NCBI GenBank assembly: GCA_907163075.1
Contig: CAJQTY010000002.1
Location: 62,001-126,000, forward strand
Length of the DNA stretch: 64,000 nucleotides
Direction of reading: 5' to 3'
Origin: an uncultured Rhodocyclaceae bacterium
GTDB taxonomy: Bacteria > Pseudomonadota > Gammaproteobacteria > Burkholderiales > Rhodocyclaceae
The position numbers were made by a program, and so were the translations under genes. Under the pieces are notes generated by a model. That model was given only the letters and a program-made list of their open reading frames with translations, had not been told where the DNA came from and searched no databases. Shown in pieces: positions 9,925-18,308 of the stretch (the stretch's first letter is position 1; the number at the start of each line of letters is the position of its first letter).

Positions 9925-9963
9925 CCGAGGCGACAACTACCTTGACGCGCGCCGGAGTTCAAC

Positions 9964-10677
9964 ATGCCCCGCCGCCCGCGCCTGATGTTGCCCAATGTTC
10001 CCTTGCATATCATCCAGCGCGGGAACAATCGGCAAGCCTGCTTCGTTGCTGAAGAGGATTACCGTTTTTATCTCGATTGGCTTCAGGACTACGCGGCCAA
10101 GGCGGGCTGCCATGTTCATGCGTATGTGTTGATGACCAATCATGTGCATTTGCTGCTGTCAGCAGATTCCAGCGACGGAGCGGGCCTGTTGATGAAGGCC
10201 TTGGGGCAGCGTTATGTGCAGTATTTCAACCGTAGCTATCGGCGCAGCGGGACGTTGTAGGAGGGCCGCTTTCGTTCCTGCCTGACGCAGGAAGAAGACT
10301 ATCTCCTGGCCTGCATGCGCTATATCGAGTTGAATCCGGTGCGTGCCGGGATGGTTGAGCATCCGGCCGATTATCGTTGGTGCAGCTACCGTACCAACGC
10401 GCAGGGCGAGGCATCGGTATTGATTCAGCCGCACGGTTTATATTTGAGCTTGGGTCGTGATGAGGCGGCCCGACTGGAGGCGTATCGTGCCTTTTTTCAG
10501 CACGAACTTGAGCCCGGCCTGATAGACAAGATTCGCCAGGCGACGAACGGTAACGTGGTTTTGGGCGATACTCGCTTCGGGGATGAGATTGCTCGGGCTC
10601 TGGGACGGCGGGTAACGCCCGGACAAGCCGGACGACCGAGGATAGCTCCCGAAGCAGAATCTGCTGAACTGTTTTAA
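9964..10677 (+). pseudogene. REP-associated tyrosine transposase (RAYT) interrupted by an amber codon
   Basis: Y1/HUH single-strand transposase of the TnpA-REP type, which is thought to disperse REP elements. The N-terminus PRRPRLMLPNVPLHIIQRGN and the HUH motif YVLMTNHVHLLL are clear, and the downstream part (CMRYIELNPVRAGMV, YRWCSYRTNA) is the conserved RAYT C-terminal half. A TAG at 10258-10260 interrupts the reading between RRSGTL and EGRFRSCL. The family normally has Trp (TGG) there, so one base change explains the break. No other frameshift is visible over about 237 codons. Three REP loci lie within 18 kb, two of them compound, so the gene is probably their former mobiliser. Confidence 0.88.
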
Positions 10678-10679
10678 AA

Positions 10680-10915
10680 CGTGGTCTGTCCGCTTTTTCT
10701 TTTTCTTTTTTCAGGCTCTTGGGAGCGAATCGATTTTTCCGATGAGACCAAAAAGATGTTGAGCGAAATCGAGCCCTGGCCTCGTTAGAACCGCCCTTCT
10801 CCAACTCGCTCAATGCACTTTCCGTACGCTGTGGATGGCCTGTTTTATGATACAAGTCGGCGACGGTTGATCGGCCGTCGACACTAATCAACACCATGCG
10901 CACGTTTCTTCCCAT
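10680..10915 (-). pseudogene. Possible N-terminal fragment of an unrecognised regulatory protein
   Basis: The 363 bases between RAYT and the tRNA hold no intact gene. On the minus strand from 10915 a frame begins MGRNVRMVLISVDGRSTVAD and continues with an LSELEKGG segment. This looks like the small winged-helix-like N-terminus found in some betaproteobacterial signalling proteins. It then degenerates into Lys/Arg-rich sequence, suggesting frameshift decay. I do not recognise the full-length gene. Confidence 0.25.
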
Positions 10916-11040
10916 AAGCCGTGTTCGCGGTGCACGGCTTCTTCGCCGGAGGCCGTTTTGGCAAAAATGATAGCGGGGTTCATTTGCTGGCTAATTGTTG
11001 ACGAACGGTTCGTGAGTGTCTAGAATGCGCGCTTCGTTGT

Positions 11041-11116
11041 TCCTCGATAGCTCAGTTGGTAGAGCGCCGGACTGTTAATCCGTAGGTCCCTGGTTCGAGC
11101 CCAGGTCGAGGAGCCA
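11041..11116 (+). tRNA. tRNA-Asn (GTT)
   Basis: Full cloverleaf: acceptor stem TCCTCGA (11041-11047) pairs with TCGAGGA (11106-11112), discriminator G at 11113, then an encoded CCA (11114-11116). The D loop has CTCAGTTGGTAGAG, the anticodon loop CTGTTAA reads GTT (Asn), and the T arm has GGTTCGAGCCC. Upstream, TTGACG near 10998 and TAGAAT near 11020 resemble -35/-10 boxes with 17-base spacing. Confidence 0.97.
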
Positions 11117-11124
11117 ATAAAATC

Positions 11125-11166
11125 AAGGCCTCGCAGGTTTTTTTGACTTGCGGGGCTTTTCGTTTT
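11125..11166 (+). terminator. Rho-independent terminator after tRNA-Asn
   Basis: GCCTCGCAGG at 11128-11137 pairs, with two G-T wobbles, with CTTGCGGGGC at about 11148-11157. The loop is T-rich and the stem is followed by TTTTCGTTTT. It sits about 12 bases after the tRNA CCA end. Confidence 0.7.
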
Positions 11167-11335
11167 GATTGCCGATCCAGTCTTGTACCCGATCCATATT
11201 TGAAACACCCCTGATTATCTGATTATCAGTTCGCCCAAAAGACGAGAGCAGACGCGATTGCGTGCGAGTTCACAAGACGGCCGCATAAGTCTATGAATGC
11301 TAACGATTATTCCCGTAGCACCATGTCAGATGCAA

Positions 11336-12367
11336 TTATGTCGGGCGAGTGCGCAAGTCCTGGCGCCAACCCCAGGCGTCGGCCAGTGCCAGGCATTCCT
11401 TGACGCTGCCCACCGACGAGGTCGTCGACACCGAGCGCAAGGCGGAGGCGGCGGCACAGATGCCAAGCGACAGGCTTTCGCTGATCGGCCATTGCTCGTG
11501 AAGGCCGTACAGCACACCGGCGGCAAATGCGTCTCCGGCGCCGTTGGCGCCTTTGATGGCATCGGCGGGAACGTCCAGCGAAGGCTTGGCGAACACCTCG
11601 CCGTCCCGCGTGGCGGCGATGCAGCCGCCGGGGAAGTGGATCACCACCAGTTCCAGCGGACCGCTGACCAGCAATGCCACGGCCGCCCGGCGAGCCGCTC
11701 CGGGCGAAGTTACGCCGCCCGAAATAACATCAATGCCGGTCAGGATGCCGGCCTCGTAATCGTTGATGATCAGGGTGTCGAGGTGCGGCAGGCACGGCGT
11801 CACGAGACGCCGGATTTCTTCAGGCGGACCGGAAATCATTTCCAGATTGGTGCGCAGACCGGCCGCCCGGGCCCGCCGCAGAACCGTGACCCAGCCACTC
11901 GGATCGACCTCGTACGGCGCATCCATCCTGGCGTGGATGCCAGGTGCACCGAGGTGCAGGATGCGCGCCGGACACGTCGTGAAATCGACGTGTTCCGGGC
12001 TGAGCAGGGCATTGGCGCCCTGGTGGTGGAAGAAGGTGCGCTTGCCCGTCGAACGCACGGTCATCACGTCGGTATGTGAGGTTCCGACGCCGTCGAGTAC
12101 ATGCAGCGCCGAATGATCGATGCCGCGCTCCGTGCAAGCATCGATGAGAAAACGTCCGGCGTCGTCGTTGCCGACCACCCCGGCGGCCCAGACTGGAAAG
12201 CCCGGGTCGAGGCGGGCCAGGTCGATGGCCATGTTGTAGGCCGGCCCGCCGCCCTGGATCTCGCGGGCGACGATCTGGGTCAGCGTTTCCTGTTCGGGCC
12301 AATGACTGATCGAATTGTTGTGATCGACGAGCCAGCACCCCCCGCAAAGGATTCCTCGTCTTTCCAC
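11336..12367 (-). CDS. PfkB-family carbohydrate kinase
   Basis: Ribokinase-like sugar kinase of 343 residues. The N-terminal GGGPAYNMAIDLARL is the first PfkB signature and GANGAGDAFAAGVLYGL (about residue 280) is the second, with the catalytic Asp in GAGDAF. The substrate cannot be read from sequence. It is the last gene of the operon xylA - aldolase-like gene - kinase, separated from the aldolase stop by one base, so the two are surely coupled. Because xylulokinase (FGGY type) is absent, this enzyme may phosphorylate the ketose made by XylA; that is inference. Ketohexokinase- or fructokinase-like specificity are both possible. Confidence 0.85.
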   Translation of the reverse strand: MERRGILCGGCWLVDHNNSISHWPEQETLTQIVAREIQGGGPAYNMAIDLARLDPGFPVWAAGVVGNDDAGRFLIDACTERGIDHSALHVLDGVGTSHTDVMTVRSTGKRTFFHHQGANALLSPEHVDFTTCPARILHLGAPGIHARMDAPYEVDPSGWVTVLRRARAAGLRTNLEMISGPPEEIRRLVTPCLPHLDTLIINDYEAGILTGIDVISGGVTSPGAARRAAVALLVSGPLELVVIHFPGGCIAATRDGEVFAKPSLDVPADAIKGANGAGDAFAAGVLYGLHEQWPISESLSLGICAAASALRSVSTTSSVGSVKECLALADAWGWRQDLRTRPT

Positions 12368-12368
12368 G

Positions 12369-13364
12369 TCAGCGCTCCTCGCTGAGCAGCGGATCGCTGA
12401 TCACCAGATCGTCCTGGAGCGACACGATGGGAACGATCCCCTTATCCTGCAGGCTGCCGTGATAGGCCTTCACGGCCTCTTCCGCCGACAGGTCGCGCGC
12501 CACCACGGAACGCATGAGCCGGACCAGATCGATGGGGCTTTGCGCCAGATTGATCTTGCGCCCGAACAGGGCGACGCGGGCGCCCGCCCGTTCGGCGCGG
12601 GAAATCAGCTCGAAGGTATCGCGCGTGGTGCCCTTGGCGCCGCCGAGAATGCCGACGATCAGGCGCCTGGGATCGTAGGAAGCGAGCGCCTCCATCGCGG
12701 CACGTCCGTTGTACATGATCTTTAGGAACGCCGGTTGCTCGGCCGAAACGACTCCGGCCAGCCGGCTGACGATCATGTCGCCGATGAATTGTCCCATCTC
12801 GTCCCCCGGCACCCCGATATCGAAGGCTGGGTTGAATACTTCGAGAAAATGGCGCAAGCCGAGGCCGGCGGCTTCGGCACGGAACTCCGAGTAGGCTTCG
12901 GCAGTGGCAACATCGCGCGTAACTTCGTTGGAGAAGGTCACCGAGTAAAGGCCCAGATCAATGAACTTGCTGACCTGCGGCAGGCGCGCCGAGCGGAACG
13001 GCCGCGACGGCTCAAGAGCAAAGCGCCCGCCGCGCGGATACCAGATATCGGTCGTGTCGTTGTAGCGGACGGCCGGCGTGACCTCGCTGTCGGCGTAGAG
13101 CCCTTCATTGACCAGGATTTCAGCGCTCGATGCGCTGGTCAGCATGATGTCGACCAATCCGGAGCGGGTCATCGCCCGGATGGCATCAAGATACGTGGCA
13201 CGGCTGGCGAATTCCGGCAGGAAGCCTCCTGCGGCATCGCGCGCGGGACCGGTGGCGGTCAGGCCGAAGGCCATGTCGGCATCCTTGGCATCGGCGATGA
13301 TGAAATCCTGGGGAGTATAGGCGCCCGTACGTATGCGGGTAAGTTTTCGGTCGAGGCTTTTCAT
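12369..13364 (-). CDS. Class I aldolase-like TIM-barrel protein (substrate unknown)
   Basis: 331 residues, similar in style to DeoC/LacD/DhnA-type Schiff-base aldolases. The segment PAFLKIMYNGRAAMEAL carries a lysine placed as the Schiff-base Lys at the end of a barrel strand, followed by VGILGGAKGTTRDTFEL (a phosphate-binding-like Gly-rich loop) and GARVALFGRKINLA. The identification rests on these patterns, not on a search. It lies between xylA (110 bases upstream) and the PfkB kinase (1 base downstream), suggesting cleavage of the kinase product, for instance a ketose phosphate. A non-aldolase isomerase role cannot be excluded. Confidence 0.6.
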   Translation of the reverse strand: MKSLDRKLTRIRTGAYTPQDFIIADAKDADMAFGLTATGPARDAAGGFLPEFASRATYLDAIRAMTRSGLVDIMLTSASSAEILVNEGLYADSEVTPAVRYNDTTDIWYPRGGRFALEPSRPFRSARLPQVSKFIDLGLYSVTFSNEVTRDVATAEAYSEFRAEAAGLGLRHFLEVFNPAFDIGVPGDEMGQFIGDMIVSRLAGVVSAEQPAFLKIMYNGRAAMEALASYDPRRLIVGILGGAKGTTRDTFELISRAERAGARVALFGRKINLAQSPIDLVRLMRSVVARDLSAEEAVKAYHGSLQDKGIVPIVSLQDDLVISDPLLSEER

Positions 13365-13474
13365 GGGGGGCGCTCCTTAGAGGCGGACAACTGAATATTG
13401 AGCCGGTCGATACCGGCATGCATGCCCTGCGGAATTGCGCTGGCAAGTCCGCAGGGAGGCACGGTGTGGCGAGC

Positions 13475-14791
13475 TTAGATGTAGCGACTGACCAGGGTTT
13501 CGAGCATTTCCTGACGGCCCGAACGCGGCTTCGGCTCGAGCCCCTGCTGCGCGGCCAGGTCGGCGACGGCGGCAAGGCTCAGTTCCTTGTTCAGAACCTG
13601 CTTGCCGAAGCCGGCGTTCCAGCCGGCGTAACGCGCTTCCTTGAACGCACCCAGTTGATCGTCCTCGATCATCCTGGCGGCAACCAGCAGGCCCTGCGCC
13701 AGGGTGTCTACACCACCGACGTGGGCGTACATCAGATCCTCCGCGTCGATGCTCTGACGGCGCACCTTGGCGTCGAAATTGAAGCCGCCCTTGGTGAAGC
13801 CGCCGGCCTTGAGTATGTGATAGAGCGACATCGCCACTTCGCCCACATCGTTCGGGAACTGGTCGGTATCCCAACCGTTCTGCGAATCGCCGCGATTGGC
13901 GTCGACCGAACCGAAGCAGTCAAGCGCGGTCGCGGTGGCTATTTCATGCTCGAAACTGTGGCCGGCCAGCGTGGCGTGGTTACACTCGATGTTGACCTTG
14001 ACTTCCTTTTCCAGGCCGTGCTGTTGGAGGAAACCGTAGACGGTCGCCACGTCGAAGTCGTACTGATGCTTGGACGGCTCCATCGGCTTCGGCTCGATCA
14101 GGATCAGGCCATCGAAACCGATCTTGTATTTGTGCTCGACGACCATGTTGAGGAAGCGTCCCATTTGTGCGAGTTCGCGCTTAAGGTCGGTATTGAGCAG
14201 CGTTTCGTAGCCCTCGCGGCCACCCCACAGCACGTAGCTGGCGCCGCCGAGCTTCTTGGTGGCTTCGAGCGCATCGCGTACCTGCAGCGCGGCGCAGGCA
14301 AAGACTTCGGGATCGGGATTGGTCGACGCGCCGGCCATGTAACGCGGGTTCGAAAAGAGGTTGGCGGTACCCCACAGCAGCTTGATGCCCGTGCGCTCCT
14401 GCGCCGCAGCGGCCTTGTCTACCATGTGCGCGAAGGCTTTCTGGCTATCGCGCATGGAACCCAGGTCGGGCGCCAGATCGCGGTCGTGGAAACTGTAGAA
14501 CGGTACGCCGAGCTTCTGCACGAAGCTCATGGCTTCTTCCAGCTTCAACTCGGCCATCGCCAGCGGGTCGTTGCCCTTGTGCCATGGCCGATCGAAGCTA
14601 CCGCCGCCAAACATGTCGGCACCCGCCGAACAGAAGGTATGCCAGTAGCACACGGCGATGCGCAGATGCTCCTCCATCGTCTTGCCGAGCACGACACGCT
14701 TCGCGTCGTACCAGCGGTAAGCCAGCGGGTTGTTGGTTTCGGCGCCAGCGTAACGCACCGGTTCGATTTCGGAAAAATAGGTTGCAGCCAT
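13475..14791 (-). CDS. xylA: Xylose isomerase XylA
   Basis: Metal-dependent aldose-ketose isomerase (D-xylose to D-xylulose; many also act on glucose), cytoplasmic, 438 residues, the normal size for the class II type. Visible active-site motifs are [11 protein letters not shown] (catalytic His and Asp), [29 protein letters not shown] (metal-bridging Glu and Lys), [17 protein letters not shown] and FDAKVRRQS. It leads a minus-strand operon with the aldolase-like and PfkB genes and is divergent from an AraC-type regulator. No xylB lies nearby. Confidence 0.97.
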   Translation of the reverse strand: MAATYFSEIEPVRYAGAETNNPLAYRWYDAKRVVLGKTMEEHLRIAVCYWHTFCSAGADMFGGGSFDRPWHKGNDPLAMAELKLEEAMSFVQKLGVPFYSFHDRDLAPDLGSMRDSQKAFAHMVDKAAAAQERTGIKLLWGTANLFSNPRYMAGASTNPDPEVFACAALQVRDALEATKKLGGASYVLWGGREGYETLLNTDLKRELAQMGRFLNMVVEHKYKIGFDGLILIEPKPMEPSKHQYDFDVATVYGFLQQHGLEKEVKVNIECNHATLAGHSFEHEIATATALDCFGSVDANRGDSQNGWDTDQFPNDVGEVAMSLYHILKAGGFTKGGFNFDAKVRRQSIDAEDLMYAHVGGVDTLAQGLLVAARMIEDDQLGAFKEARYAGWNAGFGKQVLNKELSLAAVADLAAQQGLEPKPRSGRQEMLETLVSRYI

Positions 14792-15129
14792 TTACAGTCT
14801 CCTTTTAAGATTCAGATTACGTGACCGGAATACCCCGACCAAGCCCACGTTAAAATAACGTCAACAACGAATTCATCAACAAAGTACCATTTCGCCTATC
14901 GGATGCCCATCGCCGATCAATCCAGCCTGGGCACCGGCGGAAGACGCCGCCCTTTCCGAGACCGCCACGACACGCTGAAAACTTTTACAAATCAGCTCTT
15001 CTTGCAGTTTTCCCGGTTCATTCGAGCCAAGTCCACGGCATCCAATGTAGCCGACACTCGACACGCGGTCTGTTATCTTTCAAACTAAGGCTGATACTTT
15101 TTTAGCAGAATTGGAATCAGAAGAGAAAG
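14792..15129. promoter_or_regulatory. xylA / AraC-type gene divergent control region
   Basis: A 338-base spacer between divergently transcribed genes, which must hold both promoters. A palindrome ACGTTA-AAA-TAACGT sits at 14847-14861, 56 bases upstream of the xylA start, and is a candidate regulator or operator site. A purine-rich AGAAGAGAAAG precedes the AraC-type ATG. I see no reading frame of interest in this stretch. Confidence 0.5.
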
Positions 15130-16062
15130 ATGCGCATCGTTTTCGAGAAAGTACCCGATTCCGAAGGCTCCTCCTTCGGCTGCTTTCATGCCGGCGGCCG
15201 CGTTTTCGACTGCCCATACCACATTCATCCGGAGATCGAGATTCTGCATATCCTGAGCGGACAGGGGCTGCTGGTCGTCGGCGATTACATCGGCCGCTTC
15301 ATGCCGGGTGATCTGTTGTTGCTCGGCAGCGGGCTGCCGCACATGCTGTGCAGCGATCCGATCAGTTCCGCTTCCAGCGCGCCGACGCACATCCGCTATA
15401 TCCAGTTCCAGCGCGAGAATTTTGGCGCATCCTTCTGGCAGATGCCGGAGCAGCAGGCGGTCACCCATCTCATCGCCCAGTCGGCGCGCGGCCTGCGTTT
15501 TGACGAGGACGGCACGGCGAACCTGTTGCCGACCATGGATCGCGTGTGGGAAACCCATGGCGCACGCCGGCTGTGGAGCCTGATGGAACTCCTGGAAGAA
15601 ATGGCACCGTCGCGCACGGCGACGCCGCTGGCCAGCGTCGGCTACGCCCCGGTGGTCACCCATCGCGACTCGGAACGCCTCAACCGGGCCATCCAGTACA
15701 TGAACAGCCACCTGACCGGTCCCTTGCAACTGGCCGACGTCGCTCGCGCTGCCGGTCTCTCGCCGCAGGCCTTTAGCCGCTTTTTCCACAAGTTCATGGG
15801 CGTCGCCTTCGTCGAATATGTCTGTTCGCTGCGCATCAGCCTCGCCTGCCGCTACCTGCTGGAGACCGACAAGACGATCGCCGCCATCTGCTACATCTGC
15901 GGCTTTAACAACCTGTCCAATTTCAACCGGCAGTTTCTCCGCCACAAACAGACGACGCCAAAGGAATTCAAGCGCAGCGGCGCCAGCGAAAACGACAACA
16001 GCGCGTTCTTCGCGCGTGCGCTGCCGGGCAGCGGTTCGGCGCCGATCACCATGGCGCCTTAG
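15130..16062 (+). CDS. AraC-family transcriptional regulator
   Basis: 310 residues with an N-terminal cupin sugar-sensing domain (YHIHPEIEILHILSGQGLLVVGDYIGRFMPGDLLLL) and a C-terminal pair of HTH motifs: LADVARAAGLSPQAFSRFFHK and AAICYICGFNNLSNFNRQF. The YICGFNNLSNFNRQFLR motif is diagnostic of AraC/XylS. Divergence from xylA makes it the likely activator of the isomerase operon. The E. coli XylR activator is a different, PBP1-fused protein, so I do not use that symbol. Confidence 0.9.
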   Translation: MRIVFEKVPDSEGSSFGCFHAGGRVFDCPYHIHPEIEILHILSGQGLLVVGDYIGRFMPGDLLLLGSGLPHMLCSDPISSASSAPTHIRYIQFQRENFGASFWQMPEQQAVTHLIAQSARGLRFDEDGTANLLPTMDRVWETHGARRLWSLMELLEEMAPSRTATPLASVGYAPVVTHRDSERLNRAIQYMNSHLTGPLQLADVARAAGLSPQAFSRFFHKFMGVAFVEYVCSLRISLACRYLLETDKTIAAICYICGFNNLSNFNRQFLRHKQTTPKEFKRSGASENDNSAFFARALPGSGSAPITMAP

Positions 16063-16064
16063 TG

Positions 16065-16150
16065 TGGAAAAGCGCAGCGCCTTCCGACGCCGCGCGCGGT
16101 ACACTCCCAGCCGAACGTCGGAAGGCGCCTTCGGCTTTTCCGACCTACGG
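16065..16150 (-). repeat. Compound REP element (BIME), copy B
   Basis: Two inverted units: GGAAAAGCGCAGCGCCTTCC around 16067-16086, and a longer unit at 16112-16150 that is the reverse complement of the copy A block (CGTCGGAAGGCGCCTTCGGC then TTTTCCGACCTACG). They lie between the AraC-type gene and the convergent glucokinase gene. Copy C has the same two units in the same relative order on the other strand. Confidence 0.8.
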
Positions 16151-16193
16151 GGGTGCGCTCTTCGACCTGTTGAGGACGAACGGAAGTTGCGCC

Positions 16194-16967
16194 TTATCGC
16201 GCCGGATCAGGTGAGGCGTTGCGCCTCTTGAGTTGTTCCTCGGCGAACAGCGCGGCGCCTACGATGCCGGCCTGGTTGAGGAAGCTGGCGGCAACGACCG
16301 GCGCCTTGGTGGTGATCATCGGCGAGAATTTGTGCAGCTTGTCGCTGACGCCACCGCCGAGCACGATCAGGTCCGGCCAGAGCAGGCTCTCCATGGTGGT
16401 CAGATAGAGGTTGAAGCGCTCGCCCCAGTCCTTCCACTTGAGATCCTTGGTAACACGCACGGCTTCCGACGCATAGCGTTCGGCCTCGACGCCATTGCTC
16501 AGGAAAACGTGACCGAGTTCGGTATTCGGCAGCAGGTGGCCATCGCTGAAGAGGGCGGTGCCCAGGCCGGTACCGATGGTGATGATCAGCACAACGCCGG
16601 GGTTGTTCTTGCCGGCCCCGAAACGCATTTCCGCCAGACCGGCGGCATCGGCATCGTTGGCCATGTAGACCGGGCAGCCGGTCTGCTCCGAAAAGAAATT
16701 GGCGATCGGCAAGCCGATAAACGACTTGTCGATATTAGCGGCGGTACGCGCGATGCCGTGCTGGATGGCGGCCGGAAACCCGATGCCGACCGGTCCCGAC
16801 CAGTTATGCTCATTGATCACTTCCTTCAGTGTCATCCCAACCGCCTGCGGCGTCGCGGGACGCGGCGTCGCGACCCGCGTTCTCTCGGTCAGCAGTTCGC
16901 CGGTGGTCGTTTCAACGATGGCTGTCTTGATTCCCGTGCCACCCACATCAATGCCCAATATTTGCAC
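16194..16967 (-). CDS. ppgK: Polyphosphate-type glucokinase (ROK family)
   Basis: Predicted polyphosphate (or ATP) dependent glucose kinase, 257 residues. The N-terminal [15 protein letters not shown] is the phosphate-binding loop of ROK kinases. The segment [13 protein letters not shown] matches the PPGK-specific TAN-DKSW-G pattern. [13 protein letters not shown] holds the catalytic Asp. ROK zinc-binding cysteines are absent, as expected for PPGK. It follows xylH in the same direction, 138 bases away across a hairpin, so it is probably the last gene of the transporter operon. The polyphosphate preference is inferred from subfamily pattern only. Confidence 0.75.
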   Translation of the reverse strand: MQILGIDVGGTGIKTAIVETTTGELLTERTRVATPRPATPQAVGMTLKEVINEHNWSGPVGIGFPAAIQHGIARTAANIDKSFIGLPIANFFSEQTGCPVYMANDADAAGLAEMRFGAGKNNPGVVLIITIGTGLGTALFSDGHLLPNTELGHVFLSNGVEAERYASEAVRVTKDLKWKDWGERFNLYLTTMESLLWPDLIVLGGGVSDKLHKFSPMITTKAPVVAASFLNQAGIVGAALFAEEQLKRRNASPDPAR

Positions 16968-17036
16968 AATCGTCTCCTCTTCGAATCGTTCTGTGGTTCT
17001 GCGGCCCCAGGCCAGACAGTTCCCGCCGGAAAAGCG

Positions 17037-17060
17037 CGCCGCACCGGTTGCGGTGCGGCG
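17037..17060 (-). other. xylH-ppgK intercistronic hairpin
   Basis: CGCCGCACC (17037-17045) pairs perfectly with GGTGCGGCG (17052-17060) across a 6-base loop. There is no T-tract, so it is more likely an mRNA stability or attenuation element than a full terminator. Confidence 0.5.
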
Positions 17061-17105
17061 TCACTCGGCAGAAAAATTTATGGCTCTTGCGGCATGCAGC
17101 CCTGA

Positions 17106-18263
17106 TCAGCGGTCGCCGCCAGCACCCGAAACAACGTCAACCCAGACCGCGAGCAACAGAATCGACCCTTTGACGATCATCTGCCAGAACGAATCGACGC
17201 CGAGCATCGACATCCCGTTATCCAGGCTGGCCATGATCAGGGCGCCGATCAGCGCGCCGTACACCGTACCGACACCGCCGCGGCTCGATGCGCCGCCGAT
17301 GTAGCAGGAGGCGATCGCATCCAGTTCGCCGAGGTTGCCAGCGGAGGGCGAAGCAGCTGAGAGTCGCGCCGTCGTGGTCAGGCCTGCAAAAGCACACATC
17401 AGGCCCATGATGGCGAATACCACCAGCTTGATGGCGCGCACGTTCACACCGGAGAGACGCGTCGCTTCGATGTTGGAACCGATCGAGTAAATGCGGCGCC
17501 CGAAGACCATCTTGTTGGCCATGAAACTGAAAACGCCGAGAATGATCAGGGTAACCAGGACCGGTACCGGAATCCCCTCGTACTGATTCAAGGTAATGAC
17601 AAAGCCGGCAATCATCACCGCGACCGCTGCAAGTTTGGCTGTATCCTGCCACATCGGAGCAATCGCCAGCCCGTGCTGGGCGCGTCCGGCGCGCGTCTTG
17701 AAGGCGAGAACGGCGAGCAGGACAAAGACCACGATGGCCAGGATGTTGCCGAACATGATCGGCAGGTAGCCCTGCCCGATCAGCACCAGGCCGGGGGACT
17801 CCAGCGGAACGGTCGTGCCCTTGGTGATGCCAAGCAGGATGCCGCGAAAGGCGAGGAATCCCGACAGGGTGACAATGAACGAAGGCACGCGGGCATAGGC
17901 GACCAGGTAACCGTTCCACAGGCCGATAAGCACGCCGAGCACGATCACGGTCGCGACCGTTACCGCCATCGGGACGTGATAGGTGTAGTCCATGATCGCG
18001 GCCACGCCGCCGAGCAGGCCAAGCATGGCGCCGACCGACAGGTCGATTTCACCCGAGATGATGATGAACACCATGCCGGAAGCGAGCATCCCGGTGATGG
18101 CCATCTGCCGCAGCAGGTTAGAGAAATTGCGCGGTGTCAGGAAGGCGCCATCGCTGATCTGGCCAAAGAACGCCCAGATGACGACGATGGCGAACAGCAG
18201 GGTGAGGATCTTGTACTGTGAAAAGAACCTCTGCAGCTTCTTGGAGGTTGGAGTGGTAGTCAT
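17106..18263 (-). CDS. xylH: Sugar ABC transporter permease XylH
   Basis: Inner-membrane permease of the carbohydrate-uptake-2 family (XylH/RbsC/MglC type), 385 residues with about ten hydrophobic segments. The [21 protein letters not shown] signature, the IPSFIVTL-like motif ([16 protein letters not shown]), and [22 protein letters not shown] near the C-terminus are diagnostic. The lengthened loop between middle segments ([11 protein letters not shown]) fits XylH rather than RbsC. It lies in the order xylF-xylG-xylH. Confidence 0.93.
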   Translation of the reverse strand: MTTTPTSKKLQRFFSQYKILTLLFAIVVIWAFFGQISDGAFLTPRNFSNLLRQMAITGMLASGMVFIIISGEIDLSVGAMLGLLGGVAAIMDYTYHVPMAVTVATVIVLGVLIGLWNGYLVAYARVPSFIVTLSGFLAFRGILLGITKGTTVPLESPGLVLIGQGYLPIMFGNILAIVVFVLLAVLAFKTRAGRAQHGLAIAPMWQDTAKLAAVAVMIAGFVITLNQYEGIPVPVLVTLIILGVFSFMANKMVFGRRIYSIGSNIEATRLSGVNVRAIKLVVFAIMGLMCAFAGLTTTARLSAASPSAGNLGELDAIASCYIGGASSRGGVGTVYGALIGALIMASLDNGMSMLGVDSFWQMIVKGSILLLAVWVDVVSGAGGDR

Positions 18264-18308
18264 TTATTTATCTCTTTCTCTTCAATGATAAGGAAAATAC
18301 GCAACCGT

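Larger units (their letters stand above)
8303..9948 (+). mobile_element. IS3-family element, copy 2 (complete)
   Basis: A complete element with 22-base imperfect terminal inverted repeats: left GCGTCAGAATAGTTGTCGCCTC at 8303-8324, and right the complement of GCGTCAAGGTAGTTGTCGCCTC at 9927-9948 (three mismatches). It carries overlapping orfA and orfB. About six bases beyond the right repeat are shared with copy 1, so the true end may lie a few bases further out. The RAYT gene begins 15 bases after the right repeat. I could not define a target duplication. Confidence 0.85.

Noticed and set aside
11020-11208. 62-residue minus-strand open frame across tRNA-Asn
   Set aside because: It is antisense to a full tRNA cloverleaf; such frames are well-known spurious calls.
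13418-14824. 468-codon plus-strand frame opposite xylA
   Set aside because: It is a shadow of xylA codon use; xylA motifs are unambiguous on the minus strand.
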